Source of the DNA: Luteimonas vadosa
GTDB lineage: Bacteria > Pseudomonadota > Gammaproteobacteria > Xanthomonadales > Xanthomonadaceae
DNA: 64,000 nt
Direction: 5' to 3'
Assembly: GCF_039543545.1 (NCBI RefSeq)
Contig: NZ_BAABJY010000003.1
Coordinates: 49,030 to 113,029 of the forward strand
The notes under the pieces are model-generated. The model searched no databases, had not been told where the DNA came from, and saw only the letters and a program-made list of their open reading frames with translations. Both the position numbers and the translations under genes were made by a program. Of this stretch, positions 1 to 8,353 are shown piece by piece; the first letter of the stretch is position 1, and the number at the start of each line of letters is the position of its first letter.

Positions 1-844
1 GCTCGAAGCCGCTGTACTTGAGCACGGGCAGCCCCTGGTCGTGGTACATGGCGAGCACCGCATCGAAGCCTTCGAGCTTTCGGGGCAGGAAGGCGGTGTC
101 GGCTGGCAGCGGACCCACCAGCTGGAGTCCCTCGGCGCGCAGTCGCTCCAGGCTGGGGCCGATGGTTTCGAGTTCCTCCTGGCCCAGGAGGCCGTCCTCG
201 CCGGCATGCGGGTTGAGGCCGAGCACCGCGATCACCGGCGCGGCGATGCCGAAGTCCCGCCGAAGCGCGGAATCGACGATGCGCAACGTGCGCGCCAGCA
301 CCGCCGGGGTGATCCGCCCGGGAACCTCCCGCAGCGGAAGGTGGGTTGTTGCGAGCGCCACGCGCGCGACGTCGTTCGCGAGCATCATCACCACCTCGCA
401 GCCGGCGTGGCCGGCCAGCAGCTCGGTGGTGCCGGTGTAGGCGATTCCACCGGCATTGATCGTGGCCTTGTGGACCGGCCCGGTGACCATGCCATCGAAT
501 CGGCCATCGATGCAGCCTTGCGCCGCCGACAGCAACGCCTCGACCACGGCGCTTGCGTTTCGCGGATTCGGGGAACCGGGATCGACGCCGACCGTGTTCG
601 GCCTGTCGATGAACCCGATTGGCAGGCCATCGACCGCGGCCGATCCTTCCCCAGCCACGGAATCATCCCCACAGGGGGGGAGGGGAAGCGGGAGGGCCAG
701 GCGTGCCGCGGCCTGCTGCAGCACGGTGCGGTCGCCTATCACGGTGATTTCGGCGTCCCAGCGTCGCTGGAGCGCCCGGACGCAGAGTTCCGGCCCGACG
801 CCGGCCGGTTCGCCCGGGACCAGCGCGAGCCGGGGGCGCCTCAC
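1..844 (-). CDS. pdxA: 4-hydroxythreonine-4-phosphate dehydrogenase PdxA, 3' end beyond the window
   Basis: Oxidises 4-phosphohydroxy-L-threonine to 3-amino-2-oxopropyl phosphate in pyridoxal 5'-phosphate synthesis; cytosolic homodimer. The frame opens with GTG directly after the surA stop codon and reads 281 codons before leaving the window, so about 45 C-terminal residues of this roughly 325-residue family are missing. Visible motifs are GEPAGVGPEL (residues 11-20), VTGPVHKATIN (120-130), NPHAG (211-215) and MYHDQGLPVLKY (266-277). His213 and His268 match two of the three metal-binding histidines known from E. coli PdxA. At the place of the third, E. coli has GHTE and this protein has GTTE (Thr139). 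The order lptD-surA-pdxA is conserved in gammaproteobacteria. Identity is certain; the metal site is unusual. Confidence 0.95.
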   Translation of the reverse strand, partial: MRRPRLALVPGEPAGVGPELCVRALQRRWDAEITVIGDRTVLQQAAARLALPLPLPPCGDDSVAGEGSAAVDGLPIGFIDRPNTVGVDPGSPNPRNASAVVEALLSAAQGCIDGRFDGMVTGPVHKATINAGGIAYTGTTELLAGHAGCEVVMMLANDVARVALATTHLPLREVPGRITPAVLARTLRIVDSALRRDFGIAAPVIAVLGLNPHAGEDGLLGQEELETIGPSLERLRAEGLQLVGPLPADTAFLPRKLEGFDAVLAMYHDQGLPVLKYSGFE

Positions 845-2191
845 TCAGCCGCCGCTGGTGGCGTCGTCGGCGTTGGCGCCCGTGCGGATGTCGACGTAGG
901 CTTCGCCGCGCATCTCCCGCAGGAAGCGGTTCCAGTCGTCCTCGAGCTTGCGCTGGCCGATCGTCTCGCGAACCATGGCCCGGCGGTTCTCGTCGGTTGC
1001 GTCGACCTGGCGGGAGCCGATGCGCTGCACCACATGCCAGCCCGCATCGGTCCGGAAGGGCGCGGAGACTTGCCCGTCCTCCAGCGCGGTGACTTGCGCG
1101 CCGAACAGTGGGCCGAAGTCGTCCGCGTTGAACCAGCCCAAGTCACCGCCGGCGCTCTTGGTGCGGGTGTCCTCGGAGTTGGCGCGGGCGACTTCGACGA
1201 AGTCCGCGCCGCCGGCGATGCGTGCCCGCAGGGTGTCGATCTTCGCCTTGGCCTGGCCATCCTCCGCACCGTCCTCGGCGCGGATCAGGATATGGCGCGC
1301 CTGGTACTGGGTCACCATGCCCCCGCCGGACGTGGCCTGCGCGCCCTGGCGCGTCTCGACCAGTTGCAGCAGCTGGAAACCGCTGGGACCGCGCAGCGGC
1401 CCGATGATCTGGCCGGGCTGCATGCCGCGGATGGAACCGGCGAAGGCTGCAGGGATCTCGTCGATGGTGCGCCAGCCAAGGTCGCCGCCCTCCAGGGCGT
1501 TCTGGCTGTCGGAGTAGCGTACGGCCGCTGCGGAAAAGTCCATCTCGCCGCGCTCGAGCAGTCCCTTGACACCCTCGATCTTCTGCTCACCGGTCGCGAT
1601 CTGCTCGGCGGTCGCGCCTTCCGGCAGGGCGACCAGGATGTGCGCCAGGCGATACTGCATTGCATTGCCCTGCGTGGCGAGCGCGGCATCGACTTCCGCG
1701 TCGCTGACGCTGATGCGGCTTTGCGCGAAGCGCTGGCGCAGGCGCTGGATCATGAGCTCGTCGCGCAGCGAATTGCGGAATTCGGGGTAGGACAGCCCGT
1801 CGCGGACCAGTTGCTGCCGCAGCTGCTCGGGCGTCGAATTGTTCTGGCTGGCGATGTTCGCGATCGCCGCGTCGACTTCGGCGTCGCTGACGCTCACGCC
1901 GGTGGCTTGTGCGCGCGCCGTCTGCAGGCGCACCAGGATCAGCCGCTCCAGCACCTGGCGCTCGAGGACGTCCCGCGGAGGCAGTTGGCCGGGACGGCCC
2001 GCGTACTGGGTGAGGATGTTGCGTACCGCGCGATCGAGCTCGCTGCGCAGGATGACGTCTTCGTCGACGACGGCGGCGATGCCGTCGAGCGGCTCCACCG
2101 ATTGCGCCTGCGCATTCGGTGCAAGCAGCAGGCAGGCGGCAAGCAAGGGCGCGAGCACGAGGGCGCTTGCGAAAAACGGAAGTTTCTTCAT
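845..2191 (-). CDS. surA: Periplasmic chaperone and peptidyl-prolyl isomerase SurA
   Basis: Periplasmic chaperone that carries unfolded outer-membrane proteins, LptD among them, to the BAM complex. The 448 residues start with a signal peptide (KK at 3-4, hydrophobic core, cleavage near NAQAQS about residue 30). An N-terminal chaperone domain follows with the motif ILRSELDRAVRN, then two parvulin PPIase domains near residues 175-275 and 290-395 with motifs YRLAHILVALP and YQARHILIRAED. Length fits the family (E. coli 428). Its ATG overlaps the lptD stop as ATGA, so the two are probably translationally coupled, and pdxA begins right after its stop. Clear orthologue. Confidence 0.97.
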   Translation of the reverse strand: MKKLPFFASALVLAPLLAACLLLAPNAQAQSVEPLDGIAAVVDEDVILRSELDRAVRNILTQYAGRPGQLPPRDVLERQVLERLILVRLQTARAQATGVSVSDAEVDAAIANIASQNNSTPEQLRQQLVRDGLSYPEFRNSLRDELMIQRLRQRFAQSRISVSDAEVDAALATQGNAMQYRLAHILVALPEGATAEQIATGEQKIEGVKGLLERGEMDFSAAAVRYSDSQNALEGGDLGWRTIDEIPAAFAGSIRGMQPGQIIGPLRGPSGFQLLQLVETRQGAQATSGGGMVTQYQARHILIRAEDGAEDGQAKAKIDTLRARIAGGADFVEVARANSEDTRTKSAGGDLGWFNADDFGPLFGAQVTALEDGQVSAPFRTDAGWHVVQRIGSRQVDATDENRRAMVRETIGQRKLEDDWNRFLREMRGEAYVDIRTGANADDATSGG

Positions 2192-4593
2192 GGAATCGGG
2201 TCGGGGAGTGGGGTGTTGGCGTCGCGGTCATCGCCGTCCTGGACCTGCAACGGCGGCACGAGATAGAGGTCATCCCGGTAATAACCGAGGATAGCACGGC
2301 GCAGGCGGCGCTCCGTGTCGGGGCCGGCGGACCCCAGGCCCTTCAATTCGATCTCCAGCTGGATCGCATCGTTCAGCTCGCCCAGGCGATTGCGCAGGTA
2401 GCGTCGGCCGACCAGGCGGACCGCCAGGCAGCAGCTGTCCCATTGCACGCCGGCGATGGCTTCGAGCAACTGGTGGTCCTGGAGCGAATAGTAGTAGCGG
2501 CCCACCAGGCTCCACGCGGGCGTGAGCGGATACAGGAAGGAGAAGTCGACCTGCTGCAACAGGTCGCGGCGGTTGCGATAGCTGAAGTTGACGACACCAT
2601 CGTCGCCGATCAGGTAGCGCGTGCGGATGCTCGCGAGGTCCTCGCGCCGGAACTTCGGGTCCCACTGGTAGGTGGCGCTGACCGACCAGCGATCGTTGAT
2701 GGCATAGCTGGCATCGGCGATCCATGCCGACTTGCTGCGGTCCAGCGGCACTTCGCCGGGCACCGTGACCCGGGAGTCATCGAAGTAGCGGATCTGCCCG
2801 ATGCTGGCGAACAGTTTTTCCCGACCGTCCTCTTCGTTGATCAGCCGCGTGCTCAGGGCAAGGGTCAGCTGGTCGGCATCGGCCTGTCGATCCGCGCCCG
2901 AGTAGCGGTTGTCGCGGAACAGCTGGCCGTAACTGAAGGTCAGCGGCTGGGTGTCGAACAGGGGCAGGTCGCTCTGGTCCCGGTAGGGCGACTTCAGGTA
3001 GAAGATCCGCGGTTCCAGTGTCTGCAGGTAGGATTCGCCGCCCCAACTGGCCTGCCGGTCGAAGAACAGGCCGGCATCCACCGTGGTGACCGGCAAGCTG
3101 CGCGACGGAGAAGTGTCCGCGGTCGGTGAACCGTTGCCGAGGGCGATGCTGTCCGCCATGTCCTGGTCGAGCGCATAACCGGTGTAGCGCCACGCGAAGG
3201 TCGGCTTCACGAACCAGGAGGCGCCCTCCAGCGGGAAGCTGATGTACGGCATCAGGTCCAGCCGCGACCCGCCGGGCCGCGTCGCGGAGTCGGTGTGCTC
3301 GAAGCGCACCAGCTCGGCGTCGACGCCCGCGACCAGCCAAGGCTGGAACGGCTCCTCCCAGCGTCCGTAGAGCCGCGGCAGCCGGTTGTAAGGCAGGTGG
3401 AAGTCGCGCAACGTGTAGTCGCTGAGTTGCCAGTGGTCGGCCATCAGCCCGGCCTCCCAGTTGCGGCCACGCCCGAACACCCCGGCGCTGCTGAGCAACT
3501 GGTAGCTGGAGAAGCTGCCGACGTTGCTGCTCATGTCCTCGAGGTAGCGTGGATCGCTGATCCAGTTCAGGTCCGCGCGCGCCTGCCATTGGTCCCCGAG
3601 GTTCTCGTGGCCCCGGAAGCGGAGCGATCCGCGATCGTCCTTGCGGCGGTTCTCCTCCGGGATGCCGAGTTCGATCTCGCGCTGGCGGCCGTCCTCGGCA
3701 AGCTTGTCGGAGGGGAAGAGCTCGATGTCGAATTCGCCCGCCCCCGAGTCGGTCAGGTAACGGAATTCCGTGCCCAGCAGGAACCCGCGCTTGGTCATCA
3801 GGCGCGGCTCGAGCGTCATGTCGAAGTTCGGTGCCAGGTTGAGGTAGATCGGCTGCCGCCAGTCGAAACCATTGCGCCCCGAAAGCGACACGGTCGGGTA
3901 CAACAGGCCGGTGCGGCGGCGGTCGTCGGTGGGGAAGGGGAACCACGGGATGTACAGCACCGGCACCTTGCCGACGCGCAGCGTCGCGTTGCGGGCCACG
4001 CCCATGCCCTTCTCGTTGTCGATGTCGATGCGGCCGGCGCGCAATTCCCACAGGCGCTCGTCGGGGGGGCAGGTGGAATAGGTCGATCCGTGGAACGACC
4101 CCTGGTCGCCCTTGATCTCCACGCGGTCGGCCCCGCCGTTGCCGCGGCGCTGGGTCAGTTGGTAGCGGACGTTGTCGACGCGGTGGGTGTCGTCGTTCTG
4201 GTCGCCTTCCAGCCGTTCGGCCTCCAGCCGCATCGCGGAATCCTGGTAGCGAATGCTGCCGTCCGCCACGTAGGTACCGGCCTCGCTGTCGTAGGTCAGG
4301 TTGTCGGCGCCCAGGAACTGGTCGCCGCGACGCAGCGTGACGTTGCCGCTGTAGTTGAGGGTCTCGCCGTCGATGCCGTCGAGCATGTCGCCGGCGATAT
4401 CCGTGGGCTGGGCTTCGCGCGCATCGGGGTCGCCGACCGGTGGCTGCGCGTCGGCGAATGCGGGTACCGCGTCCACGACCGGGCAAAGCGAGTAGTCGGG
4501 CGGCTTGTCGCCGCTCTGGGCAACGGCCGGCGGGGTCGCGAGGGCACAGGCGATGCACAGCGGCAGCGGGAGCAGGCGGAGGGTTGGGCGCAC
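2188..4593 (-). CDS. lptD: LPS-assembly outer-membrane protein LptD
   Basis: Outer-membrane beta-barrel that with LptE places lipopolysaccharide in the outer leaflet. The 801-residue protein begins at GTG with a signal peptide ending near AVAQS (residue 27). A periplasmic OstA/beta-jellyroll domain follows (about 70-200), then a long barrel region. Cys37, Cys175 and the adjacent pair Cys721-Cys722 occupy the positions of the four cysteines that form the inter-domain disulfides in E. coli LptD, so oxidative maturation is probably conserved. It heads the lptD-surA-pdxA group. The 234 bp between it and the upstream deacetylase gene holds no other gene and should contain the promoter. Confidence 0.97.
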   Translation of the reverse strand: MRPTLRLLPLPLCIACALATPPAVAQSGDKPPDYSLCPVVDAVPAFADAQPPVGDPDAREAQPTDIAGDMLDGIDGETLNYSGNVTLRRGDQFLGADNLTYDSEAGTYVADGSIRYQDSAMRLEAERLEGDQNDDTHRVDNVRYQLTQRRGNGGADRVEIKGDQGSFHGSTYSTCPPDERLWELRAGRIDIDNEKGMGVARNATLRVGKVPVLYIPWFPFPTDDRRRTGLLYPTVSLSGRNGFDWRQPIYLNLAPNFDMTLEPRLMTKRGFLLGTEFRYLTDSGAGEFDIELFPSDKLAEDGRQREIELGIPEENRRKDDRGSLRFRGHENLGDQWQARADLNWISDPRYLEDMSSNVGSFSSYQLLSSAGVFGRGRNWEAGLMADHWQLSDYTLRDFHLPYNRLPRLYGRWEEPFQPWLVAGVDAELVRFEHTDSATRPGGSRLDLMPYISFPLEGASWFVKPTFAWRYTGYALDQDMADSIALGNGSPTADTSPSRSLPVTTVDAGLFFDRQASWGGESYLQTLEPRIFYLKSPYRDQSDLPLFDTQPLTFSYGQLFRDNRYSGADRQADADQLTLALSTRLINEEDGREKLFASIGQIRYFDDSRVTVPGEVPLDRSKSAWIADASYAINDRWSVSATYQWDPKFRREDLASIRTRYLIGDDGVVNFSYRNRRDLLQQVDFSFLYPLTPAWSLVGRYYYSLQDHQLLEAIAGVQWDSCCLAVRLVGRRYLRNRLGELNDAIQLEIELKGLGSAGPDTERRLRRAILGYYRDDLYLVPPLQVQDGDDRDANTPLPDPIP

Positions 4594-4827
4594 GCGGATG
4601 TCCGTCGTCGAAAACGTCCGCTAGCTTGCCGCATCCCTCCGGCAGCGGCAATGCGCCCATCGGCGGCATGCGACTCGTGTCCAGCCGGCGGTCAGCGAGG
4701 CGTTGGGACCTGGGCCAGGCGTTCGGTGCAGTCTCGGCGACCCCATTGGACGGGCCGCGGGCTTGCCGATGATGCGAGACCCGGCCGTGCGGCCGGGCCA
4801 CCAATGCCGGAACGTGCTTCCCCGGCC

Positions 4828-5757
4828 TCAGGTGCGCAGCGCGGCGACATGGGCGACGCTGCATTCGCCCAGCGCCTGCAGGTCGTAGCCCCCTTCCAGC
4901 ACCGAGACCAGGCGCCCCTGCGCATGCGTTTCGGCCAGCGTGCGCAACTCCCCGGTCAGCCAGGCGTAGTCATCCGCGACCAGCTGCACCTGTGCGAGCG
5001 GATCGCGCCAATGGGCGTCGAAGCCGGCGGAGACCAGCAGCAATTGCGGGGCGAAGGCCTCGATCGCAGGCAGCAGCCGGTCGCGCCAGGTGGCGCGGAA
5101 GCCCTCGCTGCCTTCGCCGGGGGCGAGCGCGGCGTTCAAGATGTTGCCCACCCCGCGTTCGTCGGGATGGCCGGTGTCCGGGTACAAGGGCATCTGGTGG
5201 GAGCTGAGGTACTGCACGCGGGGCTCCGACTGGAAGATGGCCTGGGTGCCGTTGCCGTGGTGGACGTCGAAATCCACGATCGAGACGCGCGCCAACCCGT
5301 GGTGTTCCAGTGCATGCGCCGCGGCCACCGCCACGCCATTGAACAGGCAGAAGCCCATCGCCTGGCTCGCGGTCGCATGGTGCCCGGGCGGCCGCACGGC
5401 GCAAAAGGCGGTCCTGGTTTCGCCTGCCAGGACGCAGTCCACCGCCGCGACGGCCGCACCCGCGGTGCGCAATGCGGATTCGGCCGATTCGGGCGAAAGC
5501 ACGGTGTCCGGATCAAGATGGATACGCTCGGCCGGTCGCGTCTCCAGCACGGTATGCAGCAGCTCCCCCGAGTGCACCCGCAGCAACTGCCCGCGGGTGG
5601 CGCGTGGCGCCTCGCGCCAGTCCAGGTCGTCGAACTGCGCGCGCAATGCGTCGACCACCGCTTGCAAGCGTTGCGGACGTTCCGCGTGCCCCGGGCCGGT
5701 GTCGTGCGCGAGGCAGGCAGGATGGGTGAAGACGGGAAGCGGCACCGAGGCAGGCAC
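4828..5757 (-). CDS. Histone deacetylase family (acetoin-utilisation type) amidohydrolase
   Basis: Zinc-dependent deacetylase of the HDAC superfamily; bacterial members remove acetyl groups from polyamines, lysine side chains or small amides, and the substrate here is not predictable. About 309 residues from a GTG start two bases after the stop of the upstream adenosyltransferase gene; longer starts would run far into that gene. Diagnostic motifs are HPACLAHDTGPGHAERPQRL at the N-terminus, GHHAT plus FCLFNGVAVAA, the zinc ligands in VDFDVHHGNGTQ, and SAGFDAHWRDPL. The tight spacing suggests co-transcription with the adenosyltransferase gene. Family is certain; start and substrate are not. Confidence 0.88.
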   Translation of the reverse strand: MPASVPLPVFTHPACLAHDTGPGHAERPQRLQAVVDALRAQFDDLDWREAPRATRGQLLRVHSGELLHTVLETRPAERIHLDPDTVLSPESAESALRTAGAAVAAVDCVLAGETRTAFCAVRPPGHHATASQAMGFCLFNGVAVAAAHALEHHGLARVSIVDFDVHHGNGTQAIFQSEPRVQYLSSHQMPLYPDTGHPDERGVGNILNAALAPGEGSEGFRATWRDRLLPAIEAFAPQLLLVSAGFDAHWRDPLAQVQLVADDYAWLTGELRTLAETHAQGRLVSVLEGGYDLQALGECSVAHVAALRT

Positions 5758-5759
5758 CG

Positions 5760-6314
5760 TCAGCGCTTGCGGCGCTCGTGGTTCCACAGCACCTCGCCGT
5801 GGCCGCTCTCGCGCGCCAGGACGCGGGCGAGCACGAACAGCAGGTCCGAGAGCCGGTTGAGGTACCGGATCGCCTCGGGCCGGACGGCATCGTGGTGCGA
5901 CAACGTGACGGCCTTGCGCTCGGCCCGGCGTACGACGGTACGCGCGACATGGCAGCGCGCGGCGGCCTCGCCGCCCCCGGGCAGGATGAAATCCTTCAAC
6001 GCCGGCAATGCCTCGTTGTAATGGTCGAGGTGCTGTTCCAGGCGCTGCACGTCGCCGTCGTCGATCGCTGCGTGTCCGGGGATGCAGAGTTCCCCCCCCA
6101 GGTCGAACAGCTGGTGCTGGATCGTGGTCAGTAGCTCGGCCATGGCTTCGGGCAGTTCGCACGCCAGCAGCAAGCCAATGCACGAGTTGGCTTCGTCGAC
6201 CGTGCCATAGGCGCAGACCCGCGCCGAGTCCTTGGCGACGCGGGTGCCGTCGCCGAGGCCGGTCGTGCCGTCGTCGCCGGTCTTCGTATAGATCTTCGAG
6301 AGCCGGTTACCCAT
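5760..6314 (-). CDS. PduO-type ATP:cob(I)alamin adenosyltransferase
   Basis: Transfers adenosyl from ATP to cob(I)alamin, giving adenosylcobalamin. The 184 residues begin MGNRLSKIYTKTGDDGTT, the typical PduO N-terminus, with the ATP-binding TKTGDDG and an N-terminal basic segment. Further family signatures are GTVDEANSCIGL and the C-terminal RYLNRLSDLLFVLAR. An in-frame start 37 codons upstream exists, but its extra residues do not resemble the family. It lies between a small membrane-protein gene upstream and the HDAC gene downstream, all on the minus strand. I looked for a B12-riboswitch box in the 138-bp upstream spacer and found none. Confidence 0.93.
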   Translation of the reverse strand: MGNRLSKIYTKTGDDGTTGLGDGTRVAKDSARVCAYGTVDEANSCIGLLLACELPEAMAELLTTIQHQLFDLGGELCIPGHAAIDDGDVQRLEQHLDHYNEALPALKDFILPGGGEAAARCHVARTVVRRAERKAVTLSHHDAVRPEAIRYLNRLSDLLFVLARVLARESGHGEVLWNHERRKR

Positions 6315-6452
6315 GACTACCCCGCGTGGCACCACAGGGAGCCACTCGTACCCCGCGGTGGGAAGCGCAGGGCCGGGCAGCATCGCCGTTGCATGCGTCG
6401 ATGAAGTCGCCGCAGCGGATGGCAAGACGATCGCCCACCACGCGTCCCCGGG

Positions 6453-7037
6453 TCAGCGGCGCTGCGGCGGAGCGAGGCCGTGGGCCCCGGCCTTCGCCAG
6501 CGCGACATGGGCGAGGGCGACAAGACCGGTGTACATCGACGCGACCCCGAGGTAGGGGGGCAGCCAATCGCTGTAGTTCTTCCACCAACCTGCCAGCGTC
6601 GGTGCGGCGACGCTGCTGCTAAGCCAGTAGAAGCTGCCCTGCGCGAGCAGGTGGCACACGGCCACGGACGCGACCAGGCTGGCAGCCAGCAGGCCCAGTG
6701 CACGCCAACCGCTGTCGATGCCCTGCCTCCGCAGCCACATGCCCCCGCCCCACAGGGCGAAGTACGCAGGCACCAGGGCCCAGTACGCCGGCGAGACGCA
6801 GTAGTGCCGCCAGAAGTCCAGGCCCTGCGAGCGGATCACGAGCCAGTCGACCACGACCGCCAGCGCCATCAACGCCGGGAACGCCCAGCGGCTCCAGTCG
6901 CGCAGGTAGTAGCCACCGATGAAGAACACCGCCCAGGACGCATCCGGGATGGCCGCGAAATGGTGCAGCCGGGTGGCGGCCATCGCGACGGCGAGGGCGG
7001 TCAGGATGGAGGCGCGCTGGGCGACGCTGGGATTCAT
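6453..7037 (-). CDS. Small polytopic membrane protein, possibly DUF6580/ECF S-component-like
   Basis: 194 residues with about five or six hydrophobic segments (roughly 13-30, 35-55, 58-72, 85-100, 115-135, 165-185) and no signal peptide. The N-terminal pattern TRLHHFAAIPDASWAVFFIGGYYL, split here as TRLHHFAAIPD then a GGYY turn, recalls DUF6580 membrane proteins, whose size and topology resemble substrate-binding S components of ECF vitamin transporters. The next gene downstream on the same strand is a cobalamin adenosyltransferase, so a role in cobalamin uptake is a reasonable guess but unproven. The ATG has a GGAG upstream. Function otherwise unknown. Confidence 0.75.
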   Translation of the reverse strand: MNPSVAQRASILTALAVAMAATRLHHFAAIPDASWAVFFIGGYYLRDWSRWAFPALMALAVVVDWLVIRSQGLDFWRHYCVSPAYWALVPAYFALWGGGMWLRRQGIDSGWRALGLLAASLVASVAVCHLLAQGSFYWLSSSVAAPTLAGWWKNYSDWLPPYLGVASMYTGLVALAHVALAKAGAHGLAPPQRR

Positions 7038-7123
7038 GCAGGGCTCCGGTGGGTGCTGCTTGCGGACAGGCGACCATTCTAGCGGAGGCCCGTGAGGGGT
7101 GGTGCTGTCGCTATCATGCCGCC

Positions 7124-8353
7124 ATGGACGCGGCGGCCAGTGACATGCATGACGTGCTGATCGTGGGCGGCGGCCTGGTCGGCGCGAGCCTGGCGATCGC
7201 GCTCGACGCCCACGGCCTGGACGTGGGCATGGTCGAGGCCACGCGGCCCGGCTCGCTCCCCGCGGTGTTCGACGAGCGCAACCTGAGTTTCGCCGACGCC
7301 ACCGTCAACGCACTCAATGCGCTCGGCGTCCTGCAGGCGTTGCGCGAACCCGGCGAACCGATCCGCCGCATCCACGTCAGCCGCAAGGGCGATTTCGGGC
7401 GCGTGCTGCTGCGTGCACCGGACTACGGACGGGAGGCGTTTGGCCAGGTCGTGGTGGCGCGCGATTTCGGCGAAGCCTTGGAGACCCGCCTGGCCGGACT
7501 GGCCTCGCTCACCCGATACCGGCCGGCGCGATTCGTCGCATTGGGCGAGCCAACCCCGGACGACGACCACCGCAGCGTCCATGTCGAGACGCCGGATGGA
7601 ACGAGGACGTTGCATACGCGCCTGCTGGTGGCGGCGGACGGGACCCGGAGCGGCGTACGCGATGCGCTCGCCATCGCCTGCGACGAGCATGACTACGGAC
7701 AGAGCCTGTTCGTGGCCCGGGTGCGGACCGGGCGTGCCCCGGACGGCACCGCCTACGAACGGTTGGGCGATGATGGGCCGACCGCGCTGCTGCCGCGCAG
7801 CGATCGCCACTATGGGTTGGTGCATGGCGTGGCCAGCGCCGATGCCCCGGAGGTGCAGGCCATGGGCGATCCGGAGTTCCTGGCGCGCGTGCAGCAGGCG
7901 TTCGGATGGCGGGCCGGGAAGCTGCAGTCCGTGGGCGCACGCAGCGTCTACCCCGCGCTGCGCGTTGCCGCGAGTCGCACGATCGCCCCGCGTGCGGTGC
8001 TGGTCGGCAACGCGGCGCAGACCATGCATCCGATCGGGGCCCAGGGCTTCAACCTGGGCTTGCGCGACGCGTTGACGCTGGCGGAGTTGATCGGCGAGCG
8101 ACCGGGCGACCCGGGCGCCCCGGACCTGCTCGAGTCCCATGCCGCGCGCCGCGCGGAGGATCGCCGTCGCACGCTGGCCTTCACCGACGGGCTGGCGCGG
8201 CTTGCCTCGGGCAAGGCCCCGGCACTGTCCCCCTTGCGCAGCCTGGGGTTGCTGGCGCTGGATCGGTCTGCGTCCGCGCAGGCATTCCTGGCCGGTGGCG
8301 CGATGGGGTACCGCGGCGACGTTCCGGCGCTGTGTCGTCCGGGTGGATCGTGA
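7124..8353 (+). CDS. ubiH: FAD-dependent 2-octaprenyl-6-methoxyphenol hydroxylase UbiH
   Basis: Flavoprotein monooxygenase of aerobic ubiquinone synthesis, hydroxylating the ring at C1. The 409 residues carry the GxGxxG dinucleotide motif IVGGGLVGASLAIAL (near 12-26), the DG motif AADGTRSGVRDAL and the second FAD motif VLVGNAAQTMHPIGAQGFNLGLRDA. In the last, N-A-A replaces the usual G-D-A. I chose ATG 7124; the open frame extends to 7049 but those residues do not look like the family. The stop overlaps the next hydroxylase gene by GTGA. The ubiH-ubiI pairing matches enterobacteria. Confidence 0.92.
   Translation: MDAAASDMHDVLIVGGGLVGASLAIALDAHGLDVGMVEATRPGSLPAVFDERNLSFADATVNALNALGVLQALREPGEPIRRIHVSRKGDFGRVLLRAPDYGREAFGQVVVARDFGEALETRLAGLASLTRYRPARFVALGEPTPDDDHRSVHVETPDGTRTLHTRLLVAADGTRSGVRDALAIACDEHDYGQSLFVARVRTGRAPDGTAYERLGDDGPTALLPRSDRHYGLVHGVASADAPEVQAMGDPEFLARVQQAFGWRAGKLQSVGARSVYPALRVAASRTIAPRAVLVGNAAQTMHPIGAQGFNLGLRDALTLAELIGERPGDPGAPDLLESHAARRAEDRRRTLAFTDGLARLASGKAPALSPLRSLGLLALDRSASAQAFLAGGAMGYRGDVPALCRPGGS

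Noticed and set aside
3295..6021. A 908-codon plus-strand open frame
   Set aside because: It lies antisense to lptD, the deacetylase and the adenosyltransferase genes, all with clear motifs. Long antisense frames are normal at this GC content; its translation has no domain.
6315..6452. Cobalamin riboswitch before the adenosyltransferase gene
   Set aside because: No B12-box consensus or matching paired elements found on the minus strand; the spacer is also short.
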